Of a stretch of DNA of 32,145 bases, positions 14,858-22,756 are shown in pieces. The notes beneath the pieces are model-generated. The model worked only from the letters and a program-made list of their open reading frames with translations. It made no database searches and was not told the origin of the DNA. A program made the translations under genes and the position numbers. Source of the DNA: Gemmataceae bacterium. GTDB taxonomy: Bacteria > Planctomycetota > Planctomycetia > Gemmatales > Gemmataceae. The DNA lies in NCBI GenBank assembly GCA_009692065.1, contig SHZY01000062.1, positions 1 to 32,145 of the forward strand, in the 5' to 3' direction. How positions within the stretch are numbered: the stretch's first letter is position 1; every line of letters begins with the position of its first letter.

Positions 14858-16069
14858 ATGAAAATGCTGTGGGCCTTGCTCGTCGCTGGTTTCGCGTGCT
14901 GCGCGGCACTGTTTTCAGCGCAGCCGACTGAGGAAAAGCCGTACTGGCATGCGGATTGGGCGACGGCGCAACGCATCGCCAGGCAAGCGAACAAGCCGAT
15001 CTTCGCCGTGCTGGTATGCCGGCACTGACGCGATGAAAAGGGCTTCGACGAGCAGGTTGTTCGTCTCCATCCTGACATTCGCGCCATCGCCCACGAATAC
15101 GTCCTCTTGCGCATCGGCAACCTGCGCGGCGTCGATATGACTCTGTTCGATTTCGACTACGATCTTCCCTGGTACGCATTCTTCCTGACAGCCGATGGCG
15201 CCGTGCTCGGCCGATTCGGCGGCCGCGATGCCGACACGCCGGGCAAATACCAGACGCTTGGCGGCCTGCGTCAAAGTCTGGTGGACGCGCTGGTGCGTTT
15301 CCGGGCGAACAAGCTGGAGAAGCCGCCGGCGCGCAAGCCGATCCGCGCCGAGGACTATCCAGCCGCGGCGCGTCTGGCCGACAACGCGTGCATCCATTGC
15401 CATCACGTCCACGAGTTCCGCCGCGAGGCGCTACAGCGTGACAAGCGCTGGTCGCTCGACGATGTCTGGATGTATCCGCAGCCGGAGAACCTTGGCTTGA
15501 CGCTCGATGCGGAGCGGGGAAGCCGCGTGGTCAGCGTGCAGCCCAAATCGGCCGCGGCCAGCGTCGGCATGAAAGCGAATGATGTGCTGCTCCTCGTCCA
15601 GGGTATGCCGATTTCGTCCGTTGCCGACGTGCAGTTCGCGCTGCATCAGGCTCCCAAGAAGGGCGCAGTGTCAGTCGCCTGGCGCAGCGGCGCGGACACG
15701 AAGACCGGTACGGCTATGCTCGCGGAGAATTGGCGGAAGACGGACGTCTCCTGGCGCTGGTCGCTGAAAAGCATGTCGCCCAACCCCAGCATCATCGGCG
15801 ACGATCTCGGGCCGGACGAACGCAAGAAGCTGAATCTGGAGCCTCGGCAATTGGCTTATCGGCAGATGAACTTCCTGACGCCGACCGCGAGGCACGCCGG
15901 ATTGCTTGCGAACGACGTCATCGTCGGCATCGACGATCAACCGCTGGCGATGACGGCCCGGCAATTCGAGACGTACATCCGCTTGCATTATCAAGTGGGG
16001 CAGGAAGTCACGCTGAATGTGTTGCGCGGCAAAGAACGGGTGAAAGTGAAATTGAAATTGCCGGAGTAA
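14858..16069 (+). CDS. Candidate selenoprotein: secreted thioredoxin-like / CXXCH / PDZ protein with in-frame UGA
   Basis: 403 codons from ATG 14858 (TTGAGG 8 nt upstream) to TAA, with a single in-frame TGA at 15026-15028, codon 57. Residues 1-22 are a signal peptide. Then KPIFAVLV (beta strand), C54-R-H-U57, a helix with GFDEQVVRLHPDIRAIA, and strands YVLLRIG and YAFFLTADGAVLGRF form a thioredoxin fold, with codon 57 at the second position of CXXC. Sec is one base away from Cys (TGC to TGA). The rest is intact: C178-I-H-C181-H182, a c-type heme or metal motif, then PDZ-like domains at about 213-285 and 325-403. No other stop or frameshift occurs, unlike the neighbouring pseudogenes, and a SECIS-like hairpin follows the TGA. 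A periplasmic redox or quality-control role is inferred. The alternative is a nonsense mutation of a Cys homologue. Confidence 0.65.
15047..15065 (+). promoter_or_regulatory. SECIS-like hairpin downstream of the in-frame UGA
   Basis: GACGAG (15047-15052) pairs with TTCGTC (15060-15065), five Watson-Crick pairs and a G-U, around the loop CAGGTTG. The loop holds GGU, the element contacted by SelB in the E. coli fdhF SECIS, 27 nt after the UGA and inside the 16-37 nt range known for bacterial SECIS elements. GGG (15040-15042) can pair with TCC (15066-15068), leaving CUUC bulged, comparable to the bulged U of fdhF. Folding was done by eye. Confidence 0.5.
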
Positions 16070-16080
16070 TTTATTGTTTT

Positions 16081-16118
16081 CGTTTAGCGCCCGCATGGCG
16101 CCATGTGGGCGCTAAACG
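16081..16118. repeat. Family A palindrome, near-perfect 19-bp arms
   Basis: The 38-bp dyad has arms CGTTTAGCGCCCGCATGGC and its complement with a single mismatch and no loop. It lies between the convergent ends of the thioredoxin-like gene (16069) and dnaK (16128), where it could stop transcription from both sides. It is the best-conserved copy of the family in this window. Confidence 0.85.
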
Positions 16119-16127
16119 AAAAGTCGG

Positions 16128-18065
16128 CTACTTCTTGACCTCAAATTCCGCATCGATCACATCATCGCCCGGCTTGCCGGCTCCCGCGCCGGCCGGCGGT
16201 GGTTCGCTGGGGCCCGCACGGCCGACGTGCTGCTGCATCGCCTGGGCGGCCGTCTGCAGGTTGTTGACGGCTTGCTTGATCGCGTTGAGGTCCGTGCCAT
16301 CCTTCACCTGCTTCACTTTTTCGACGGCGGCAACCACTGGCGCCTTGTCGCTTTCGGGCAACTTGTCGCCGGCCTCCTTGATGGCTTGCTCGACTTGCCA
16401 GACCGCCGCGTCCGCTTCGTTCTGGGCGTCGGCGAGCTCCTTTTTCTTCTTGTCGTCGTCGGCAAATCGCTCGGCGTCCTTGCGCATCTTCTCGACTTCG
16501 TCGTTCGAGAGGCCGCTCGATTGCTCGATCTTGCGCTGCACCTCCTGGCCCGTCTTCGTGTCGCGGGCCGTCACGTTGAGGATGCCGTTCTTGTCGATAT
16601 CAAACGACACCTCGATCTTCGGCACATGGCGAGGGGCCTGTTCGATGCCGACAAGGTCGAACTTGGCGAGCAGGCGATTGTCGGCCGCCATGGCACGTTC
16701 GCCCTGATAGACCTGGACGGTTACTGCTCGCTGATTATCGTCGGCAGTCGTGAAGGTTTCCTTCTTGGTAGTCGGAATGGTCGTGTTGCGTTCGACTAGC
16801 TTGGTGAAGACGCCGTGCTGCGTCTCGATGCCCAGCGACAGCGGCGTGACATCAAGCAGGACCACGTTCGACAAGCTGCCGAGCAGAATCTGCGCGCCTT
16901 GAATTGCGGCACCGACCGCCACCACTTCATCGGGGTTGACCCCCTTGTGGCCTTCCTTGCCGAAGACTTCCTTGACGAGCTGCTGCACGCGCGGCATACG
17001 CGTCATGCCGCCGACGAGGACGATCTCGTCGATGTCGCTCGGTTTCAGCTTGGCGTCCTTGAGGGCTTGCAGGACGGGGCCCTTGCAGCGTTCGATCAGG
17101 TGCGACACCAGTTGTTCGAGCTTGGCGCGGGTGAGGTTCTTCTGCAAGTGTTTCGCGCCCGAGGCGTCGGCCGTGATGAACGGCAGGTTGATGTCGGTCT
17201 GCGTCTGCTGCGACAGGTCTTTCTTGGCTTGCTCGCACGCTTCCTTGAGGCGTTGGAGCGCCATGGGATCCTTGCGCAGGTCGATGCCGTTTTCTTTTTG
17301 GAATTCGCCGGCGACGTGGTCGATGAGGACCTGATCGAAGTCGTCGCCGCCGAGGTGGGTGTCGCCGTTGGTGGCTTGCACTTCGAAGACGCCGTCGCCG
17401 ACCTCCAAGACGGAGATATCGAACGTGCCGCCGCCGAGATCGAAGACGGCGATCTTCTCGTCCTTCTTCTTGTCGAGGCCGTAGGCGAGTGAGGCCGCGG
17501 TCGGCTCGTTGATGATGCGCATCCGCTGCTTTTCCTTCTTGCCGCTCTTGGGATCTTCGATTTCCCATTCGCTATCGAAGCCGGCAATCTGGGCGGCGTC
17601 GATGGTCGCTTGGCGTTGCGCGTCATTGAAGTACGCCGGCACGGTGATGATAGCCTTGCGCACGGTGTGGCCGAGGTAGGCCTCGGCGGCTTCCTTGAGC
17701 TTGCGCAGGATCATGGCGGAGACTTCCGGCGGCGTGAAGCTCTTGCCGTCGATGTCCACCTTGACGAGTTCCTGGGCGCCGCCGACGATCTTGTAGGGGA
17801 CGAGTTTTTCCTCAGACTGCACTTCGCTGTGCCGCCGGCCCATGAATCGCTTGATGGAGTAAACGGTGCGCTGCGAGTTGGTGACGGCCTGGCGCTTGGC
17901 CGGATCGCCGACGAGCCGTTCGCCCTTGTCGGTGAAGGCGACGATGCTCGGCGTGAGGCGCAGGCCTTCCTGGTTGGCGATCACCTTCGCCTCGCCGCCT
18001 TCCATGATGGCGACGACCGAGTTAGTCGTGCCGAGGTCGATGCCGATGATTTTTTCTTCCGCCAT
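16128..18065 (-). CDS. dnaK: Chaperone protein DnaK (Hsp70)
   Basis: 645 residues, full length. The N-terminal ATPase has [64 protein letters not shown] and [13 protein letters not shown]. The substrate-binding domain has [28 protein letters not shown] and a helical lid, ending in the conserved DDVIDAEFE tail. A charged insertion of about 18 residues (around 165-182, [17 protein letters not shown]) precedes RIINEPTAA; to my knowledge planctomycete DnaKs share such an insert. The ATG at 18065 has AAGGA about 8 nt upstream. DnaK folds nascent and stressed proteins with DnaJ and GrpE, but neither gene is adjacent. No CIRCE operator (TTAGCACTC inverted repeat) is visible upstream; a minus-strand TAGAAT at 18098-18103 is a weak -10 candidate. 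Confidence 0.98.
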   Translation of the reverse strand: MAEEKIIGIDLGTTNSVVAIMEGGEAKVIANQEGLRLTPSIVAFTDKGERLVGDPAKRQAVTNSQRTVYSIKRFMGRRHSEVQSEEKLVPYKIVGGAQELVKVDIDGKSFTPPEVSAMILRKLKEAAEAYLGHTVRKAIITVPAYFNDAQRQATIDAAQIAGFDSEWEIEDPKSGKKEKQRMRIINEPTAASLAYGLDKKKDEKIAVFDLGGGTFDISVLEVGDGVFEVQATNGDTHLGGDDFDQVLIDHVAGEFQKENGIDLRKDPMALQRLKEACEQAKKDLSQQTQTDINLPFITADASGAKHLQKNLTRAKLEQLVSHLIERCKGPVLQALKDAKLKPSDIDEIVLVGGMTRMPRVQQLVKEVFGKEGHKGVNPDEVVAVGAAIQGAQILLGSLSNVVLLDVTPLSLGIETQHGVFTKLVERNTTIPTTKKETFTTADDNQRAVTVQVYQGERAMAADNRLLAKFDLVGIEQAPRHVPKIEVSFDIDKNGILNVTARDTKTGQEVQRKIEQSSGLSNDEVEKMRKDAERFADDDKKKKELADAQNEADAAVWQVEQAIKEAGDKLPESDKAPVVAAVEKVKQVKDGTDLNAIKQAVNNLQTAAQAMQQHVGRAGPSEPPPAGAGAGKPGDDVIDAEFEVKK

Positions 18066-18676
18066 GGTTGGTTCCTTCTGAGCAAATGGGCTTGGCTATT
18101 CTATGATTGGAGCCTGATTACCGGAGTTTTCGCTGGTCAAGGTCGGTATTTTTGGGAGCAAGAACTGTGCCGACCTGAACCCTGTCCACATCATTGGCCT
18201 AATCTATTTATTGGTAGGATTTTGTGGCTATCAATCCCGCAAGATCTCTGTTCGCTGGCAACCCGAAGCCTGTCAAAATGGCATCCACTATCGCACACGC
18301 TGTCTAATCTCACGCAAAGGCGCAAAGAAATGTAAGAGAAAAGCGGCAATTCTTGTCTTCCTTGGCGCCTTTGCGCCTTTGCGTGAGATTAGTTCACATG
18401 CTATCCGCGAAAGGCGACAATACGGCAATGTGAGACACTACTGCAATTCGCCTTCTGGGGCATTCTGTGCAGAGTTTGGTGTTCCTAGCCTTGCAAGACT
18501 ATGATCGCAACTTGTTACGGTTACTTACTTTATGTTTGTGTGCAATTCGTGCCTGGGGGGGTGAGCAACTTGCACCAATGATGAACCGATGGCCTCGCCA
18601 AGCCCTGTTCTGGCGATGAATAGGTGGCAATTTGTAAAAACATCGCCAAAACCGCGGTTTTCTCAAGGTTTCGTTG
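18066..18676. other. Long intergenic region between divergent dnaK and pheA
   Basis: No gene can be supported here on either strand. It holds a perfect 24-bp inverted repeat (18304-18392) and leads into a strong promoter at 18677. Base composition is lower in GC than in the surrounding genes, and stops are frequent in all frames. It must contain the dnaK promoter, which I could not identify with confidence. Confidence 0.6.
18304..18392. repeat. Perfect 24-bp inverted repeat, CGCAAAGGCGCAAAG type
   Basis: The left arm 18304-18327 and right arm 18369-18392 are exact complements for 24 bases, around a 41-nt loop. Within each arm GCAAAG occurs twice. Perfect complementarity over arms this long, with no coding content, suggests a recently acquired or conserved mobile-type repeat. 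It lies 240 bp upstream of dnaK and about 285 bp upstream of the pheA promoter. Confidence 0.8.
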
Positions 18677-18705
18677 TTGACGGCCGTTTGCCTGTCGCCT
18701 AAATT
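18677..18705 (+). promoter_or_regulatory. Sigma-70-type promoter of pheA
   Basis: TTGACG at 18677-18682 and TAAATT at 18700-18705 are separated by exactly 17 bp. Transcription would begin near 18712, giving a leader of about 39 nt before the pheA ATG. This is one of the two best promoter matches in the window. Confidence 0.6.
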
Positions 18706-18750
18706 GAGACGAACACCGCGCACGGCATTCCCCTTACGAGACTTACACCT

Positions 18751-19875
18751 ATGGCGCGCAAACCTGAGTCGGACCACGCCCTTTCCGCCAAAACGCTTGC
18801 TCAAATCAAATCGCTGCGATCCGCCATCGACAAGTTCGATTTGCAGATCCTCAAGTTGGTCAACGAGCGCGCCGCGGCGGCCGGCGACATCGGCAAGCTG
18901 AAAAATGAGACCAGCTCCGAGGTCTTCAACCCCGTCCGCGAGGAAGAGGTCCTCAAGAACGTCATCGACGCCAGCAAGGGCCCGCTCGACGAGACCACGA
19001 TTCGCGCCATCTTCCGCGAAATCATCAGCGGCTCCCGCGCGTTGCAGAAGATCATCAAGGTCGCATACCTTGGCCCGGAATACAGTTACAGCCACCTGGC
19101 CGCCGTCGAGCGGTTCGGCCACGACGTGGAGTACATGCGAGTCGGCAGCATCATGTCGGTGTTCGAGGAAGTCAATCGCAGCCACGTCGATTACGGCGTC
19201 GCCCCGCTTGAGAACTCGACCGACGGCGGCGTCTCCGACACGCTCGATATGTTCATGCGCTTGCCGCACCTCAAGATTTGTGCTGAAGTACGGTTGCGTA
19301 TCCATCACAACCTGCTGGCGAACTGCGACCAGGAGCAAATCCGCCGCGTTTACTCGAAGCCGCAGGCGCTGGCCCAGTGCCGTAACTGGCTGAGCAAGAA
19401 CCTGCCCCACGCCGATCTGAAGGACGTGTCGAGCACCGCGGTCGCCGCCCAGCTGGCACAGCAGGAGCCCGGGGCCGGCGCCGTGGCGAGCCGGCAGGCT
19501 GCCGTGAAGTACGGCCTGCGGATGCTGTTCACCGACATCGAGGACTATCCGCACAACGAGACCCGTTTCGCCGTCATCGGCCATCAGGAAGCCGACCGCT
19601 CCGGCGCCGACAAGACCTCGCTGATGTTCAAGGTCCCGCACAACCCCGGCTCGCTGGTCGAGGCGCTCGACGTCTTCAAGTCAAACAAGCTGAACCTGAC
19701 CTGGATCGAGTCGTTCCCCGCCAAGACGGAGAGCGCCCAGAACGAATACATGTTCTTCGTCGATTTCGAAGGCCACGTCGAGGACCCGAAGGTCAAGCGT
19801 GCCCTGCAAGCCCTCGAGAAACACTGCGAGCAACTGGTGGTGCTGGGGTCGTTTCCGATTGCGACGATTAGTTGA
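18751..19875 (+). CDS. pheA: Bifunctional chorismate mutase / prephenate dehydratase (P-protein)
   Basis: 374 residues. It converts chorismate to prephenate and then to phenylpyruvate, the Phe branch of aromatic biosynthesis. Residues about 12-105 are an AroQ-type chorismate mutase helix bundle, with LRSAIDKFDLQILKLVNER and VREEEVLKNVI. The dehydratase follows from about 107 (KVAYLGPEYSYSHLAAVERF, VDYGVAPLENSTDGGVSDT, SSTAVAAQLA, EDYPHNETRFAVIG, the last including the catalytic TRF). A C-terminal ACT domain for Phe feedback starts near 295 (KTSLMFKVPHNPGSLVEALD). The ACT motif ESRP reads ESFP here, so feedback sensitivity may differ. The ATG at 18751 has only a weak GAG-containing site. It is followed after a palindrome by DAHP synthase, the first enzyme of the same pathway. 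Confidence 0.95.
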   Translation: MARKPESDHALSAKTLAQIKSLRSAIDKFDLQILKLVNERAAAAGDIGKLKNETSSEVFNPVREEEVLKNVIDASKGPLDETTIRAIFREIISGSRALQKIIKVAYLGPEYSYSHLAAVERFGHDVEYMRVGSIMSVFEEVNRSHVDYGVAPLENSTDGGVSDTLDMFMRLPHLKICAEVRLRIHHNLLANCDQEQIRRVYSKPQALAQCRNWLSKNLPHADLKDVSSTAVAAQLAQQEPGAGAVASRQAAVKYGLRMLFTDIEDYPHNETRFAVIGHQEADRSGADKTSLMFKVPHNPGSLVEALDVFKSNKLNLTWIESFPAKTESAQNEYMFFVDFEGHVEDPKVKRALQALEKHCEQLVVLGSFPIATIS

Positions 19876-19904
19876 TATTTGCCCCTTATTGAATAGATTT
19901 TCCT

Positions 19905-19958
19905 GAGCCCGAAGCGCAAGCAAGGCAAGAATGAAGACCTTGCTTGCGCTTCGGGCTC
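19905..19958. repeat. Family C palindrome (GAGCCCGAAGCGCAAGC type), perfect 21-bp arms
   Basis: Arms 19905-19925 and 19938-19958 are exact complements around a 12-nt loop; pairing resumes outside them (TCC 19901-19903 with GGA). It separates pheA from aroF. It carries an in-frame ATG (19931) in its loop that could be mistaken for the aroF start. Related copies lie at 27167 and 29493. Confidence 0.85.
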
Positions 19959-19981
19959 TGGATTTTCAGCGGATTATCATC

Positions 19982-20995
19982 ATGATCATCGTCTTGAAGC
20001 CCGACACCACCCCCGCCGAGATCGAGCACGTCGTCGAACGTATCCACCAGCTCGGCTTAAAGCCGCACGTCTCGACCGGTGAGCATCGCACCATCATCGG
20101 CGTCATCGGCGACGAGAACAAGCTCCAGGCGCAGCCGCTCCAGGCTATCCCCGGCGTCGAGCAGGTGCTGCCGATCATGAAGCCGTTCAAGCTGGCGAGC
20201 CGTGAGTTCTCCAAGAAGGACACGGTGGTCAGCGTCGGCAAGGTGAAGATCGGTGGCGGCGCGCTCGGCATGATCGCGGGCCCTTGCGCCATTGAGAGCC
20301 GAGAGGTGCTCAACGAGATCGCCGGGCATGTCAAGAAAGCGGGCGCCAACATCCTGCGCGGCGGCGCCTTCAAGCCTCGCACCAGCCCGTATAGTTTTCA
20401 GGGCCTCGGCGAGGAGGGGCTCAAGATTCTTCGCTCCGTCGGGGATGCGCACGATATGCCGGTGGTGACCGAGGTGATGGATCCGCGCCAGATTCCGCTC
20501 GTCGAGAAATATACCGACATGTTTCAGATCGGCGCCCGCAATATGCAGAATTTCGATCTCCTGAAAGAGATCGGCCAAACCAAGACGCCGGTGCTGATGA
20601 AACGCGGCATGAGCGCGACGGTGAAGGATTTGCTGATGTCGGCGGAATATGTGCTGTCGGAAGGCAATCCGAACGTGGTGCTGTGCGAGCGAGGCGTCCG
20701 TTCGTTCGAGGATTCGACGCGCAACATGCTCGATATGAGCGCGGTGCCGAACGTGAAGGGGATGAGCCATCTGCCGATTATTGTCGATCCAAGCCACGCG
20801 ACGGGGCGTCCCGACTTGATTCCAGCGATGGCGATGGCGTCGGTCGCGGCAGGGGCAGACGGCGTGCACATCGAAGTCCATAGTTGCCCGGAGAAGGCGC
20901 TGTCGGACGGGCCGCAGGCGCTCTTGCCGCCGAAGTACGCCGAGGTGATGAAGCAGATACGCAAGCTGGCGGAATTGTTTGGCAAGACGTATTGA
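19982..20995 (+). CDS. aroF: 3-deoxy-7-phosphoheptulonate (DAHP) synthase, type I-beta
   Basis: 337 residues from ATG 19982 ([10 protein letters not shown]). The frame is open to 19931, but that start lies inside a palindrome and adds residues unlike the family. The enzyme condenses PEP and erythrose-4-phosphate, opening the shikimate pathway. A ferredoxin-like N-terminal regulatory domain (about 1-70) precedes the TIM barrel. Barrel motifs are [98 protein letters not shown] and [19 protein letters not shown]. The metal ligands (Cys of GPCA, His of SHATG, Glu of IEVH, Asp of SDGPQ) are all present. This is the Thermotoga/Bacillus-like subclass. Its position downstream of pheA indicates an aromatic amino acid pair. 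Confidence 0.95.
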   Translation: MIIVLKPDTTPAEIEHVVERIHQLGLKPHVSTGEHRTIIGVIGDENKLQAQPLQAIPGVEQVLPIMKPFKLASREFSKKDTVVSVGKVKIGGGALGMIAGPCAIESREVLNEIAGHVKKAGANILRGGAFKPRTSPYSFQGLGEEGLKILRSVGDAHDMPVVTEVMDPRQIPLVEKYTDMFQIGARNMQNFDLLKEIGQTKTPVLMKRGMSATVKDLLMSAEYVLSEGNPNVVLCERGVRSFEDSTRNMLDMSAVPNVKGMSHLPIIVDPSHATGRPDLIPAMAMASVAAGADGVHIEVHSCPEKALSDGPQALLPPKYAEVMKQIRKLAELFGKTY

Positions 20996-21000
20996 TTGAT

Positions 21001-21078
21001 TTCGTTTAGCGCCCGCTCCTCGCTTGGTTTTGATTGGGGCATTGAACGATTGCACACGCGGCGTGGGCGCTAAACGAA
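21001..21078. repeat. Family A palindrome with a 46-nt interior insertion
   Basis: TTCGTTTAGCGCCCGC (21001-21016) is inverted at 21063-21078 with one mismatch. The GGC-centred dyad found in the other family A copies is replaced by unrelated sequence (21017-21062). This may be an insertion or a different loop version. It occupies the gap between aroF and ung. Confidence 0.7.
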
Positions 21079-21092
21079 GACCGGACAACTCC

Positions 21093-21776
21093 ATGATTCT
21101 GCCAACCCCATGGATGGCGGCCGTGGGTCAAGAATTGACCAAGCCGTACTTCCGCGACCTGCAACAATTCATCACGAACGAATGTACCCAGCATCAAGTC
21201 TTTCCGCCCGACGAACGTATTTTCACTGCGTTCGAGCTGACGCCACCGAAACACGTGCGCGTCGTCATCCTCGGCCAAGACCCCTACCACGACGATGGCC
21301 AAGCGCATGGCCTCGCGTTCTCCGTGCTGCCGGGCGTCAAGGTACCGGCGTCGCTGCGCAATATCTTCAAGGAACTGCACGCCGATCTCGGTTGCGCGAT
21401 TTCCAGCAATGGCTGTCTGACGCCGTGGGCGAAACAGGGCGTCCTTTTTCTCAACACGGTGCTGACGGTGCGTGCGCACGAAGCGAATTCGCATCGCGGC
21501 AAGGGCTGGGAATCGTTCACCGATGCCGTCATCCAGCACTTAAGCAATCGTACCGATCCGATCATCTTCGTACTGTGGGGCAAGCCGGCCCAGGCGAAGC
21601 GGGCGCTGATCGATGCAACGAGGTACCTCGTTCTGGAAGCCGCCCATCCGTCGCCGTTGTCGGCGTACAACGGGTTCTTTGGCAGCAAACCGTTCTCGAA
21701 GATCAATGCGGCTTTGCGAGCCTGGGGCAAACCCGAGATCGATTGGCGGATTACCGATGACGGCAAGGTTCCATAG
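21093..21776 (+). CDS. ung: Uracil-DNA glycosylase, family 1
   Basis: 227 residues. It removes uracil from DNA as the first step of base excision repair. The catalytic water-activating motif is VVILGQDPYHDDGQAHGLAF with D63. Also present are SLRNIFKEL, GVLFLNTVLTVR, IIFVLWGKPAQAK and the DNA-intercalating loop HPSPLSA followed by FFGSKPFSKIN. Length and motif order match family 1 UNG. The start is the ATG at 21093 (MILPTPWMAA); an ATG-less extension from 21024 would run back through the palindrome arm. Between aroF and tpiA it is flanked on both sides by family A palindromes, so it may have its own transcript. Confidence 0.96.
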   Translation: MILPTPWMAAVGQELTKPYFRDLQQFITNECTQHQVFPPDERIFTAFELTPPKHVRVVILGQDPYHDDGQAHGLAFSVLPGVKVPASLRNIFKELHADLGCAISSNGCLTPWAKQGVLFLNTVLTVRAHEANSHRGKGWESFTDAVIQHLSNRTDPIIFVLWGKPAQAKRALIDATRYLVLEAAHPSPLSAYNGFFGSKPFSKINAALRAWGKPEIDWRITDDGKVP

Positions 21777-21781
21777 GTTTA

Positions 21782-21819
21782 CGTTTAGCGTTCGCATGGT
21801 GCCATGCGGGCGCTAAACG
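21782..21819. repeat. Family A palindrome abutting the tpiA ribosome-binding site
   Basis: A 38-bp dyad with arms CGTTTAGCGTTCGCATGGT and the family complement; the three mismatches would all be G-U pairs in RNA. The GGAGGAA ribosome-binding site of tpiA begins directly after the right arm, so a folded leader hairpin would end at the Shine-Dalgarno sequence. Confidence 0.8.
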
Positions 21820-21829
21820 AGGAGGAATC

Positions 21830-22588
21830 ATGCGCAAGAAATTTATCGCCGGCAACTGGAAGATGAACACCCGCGGCATCGACGGCGAACTGTTGGCGGC
21901 CGCGGTCGTCAAGGGGTTGGCCGGCGACACGCGCGTCACCGTCGCCGTCTGCCCGCCGTTTCCGTTCTTGCCGCGCGTTGCACAAATCGTCGCTGGCACG
22001 CCAGTCGCGCTCGGCGCGCAGAACTGCTATCCGAAAGACGACGGCGCCTTCACCGGCGAAGTCAGTCCGGCCATGCTAGTCGATGTCGGCTGCAAATACG
22101 TCATCGTTGGCCACAGCGAACGCCGGCAGATCTTCAAGGAAAGCGACGAGTATATCAACGCCAAGGTCCACGCGGCCCTCAAGGTCGGGCTCCAGGTTAT
22201 CCTCTGCATCGGCGAAACACTCGACGAGCGCAAGGCGAACAAGACCGAGGCCGTCCTCGACACCCAGCTGACGGGCTCGCTGGCCAAGATCACTGCCAAG
22301 TCGCTCAAGAATATGGTGGTCGCCTACGAACCGGTCTGGGCGATCGGCACCGGCGTCAACGCGACGCCGCAGCAAGCACAGGATGCGCATGCCTTCGTCC
22401 GCAATCGCGTCGGTCAACTTTGTGGCGTTGCTGCCGCCCAGACGCTGGTCATCCAGTACGGTGGCAGCGTCAAGCCTGACAACGCGACCATCCTGCTGTC
22501 GCAGCCGGATGTCGATGGCGCGCTGGTCGGCGGGGCGGCCTTGAAGGCGGAGGATTTTCTGGCGATTGTGCGGGCGGGGGTCGGTTGA
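21830..22588 (+). CDS. tpiA: Triosephosphate isomerase
   Basis: 252 residues. It interconverts dihydroxyacetone phosphate and glyceraldehyde-3-phosphate in glycolysis and gluconeogenesis. All active-site residues are visible: N9 and K11 in AGNWKMN, H95 in VIVGHSERRQ, E167 in AYEPVWAIGTG, plus the phosphate-binding YGGSVKPDN and GALVGGAAL. Length is typical. The ATG at 21830 follows a strong GGAGGA at 5-6 nt, which fixes the start. That ribosome site sits at the foot of a family A palindrome. The downstream neighbour, rplY, is separated by 168 bp that include another palindrome, so co-transcription is uncertain. Confidence 0.98.
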   Translation: MRKKFIAGNWKMNTRGIDGELLAAAVVKGLAGDTRVTVAVCPPFPFLPRVAQIVAGTPVALGAQNCYPKDDGAFTGEVSPAMLVDVGCKYVIVGHSERRQIFKESDEYINAKVHAALKVGLQVILCIGETLDERKANKTEAVLDTQLTGSLAKITAKSLKNMVVAYEPVWAIGTGVNATPQQAQDAHAFVRNRVGQLCGVAAAQTLVIQYGGSVKPDNATILLSQPDVDGALVGGAALKAEDFLAIVRAGVG

Positions 22589-22591
22589 TTG

Positions 22592-22635
22592 CTTCGTTTA
22601 TCGTTTGCGTTGCACCGCGCGGGCGCTAAACGAAG
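22592..22635. repeat. Degenerate family A palindrome
   Basis: CTTCGTTTATCGTTTGCG at the left is inverted at the right as CGCGGGCGCTAAACGAAG with three mismatches. It lies just after the tpiA stop and is the most degenerate recognisable full-length copy of the family. Confidence 0.65.
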
Positions 22636-22756
22636 AGTAACTTTTTTGCCTGCTCCCCTTGTAACCCCATCGCCGGTTTCAAATAATAACTCTTCCCCCA
22701 AGGCGATCGACAGGTGGGGAATTGGTCCCCTTGATAGATCGCGACCGAGGAATCCC

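Noticed and set aside
15026..15028. Reading the TGA as a plain nonsense mutation of a pseudogene
   Set aside because: Not excluded, but less likely: the rest of the frame is intact over 346 codons, the position is a redox Cys site and a SECIS-like hairpin follows.
18066..18750. CIRCE (HrcA) operator upstream of dnaK
   Set aside because: No TTAGCACTC-N9-GAGTGCTAA-like sequence is present; the inverted repeat at 18304 has unrelated sequence and a 41-nt loop.
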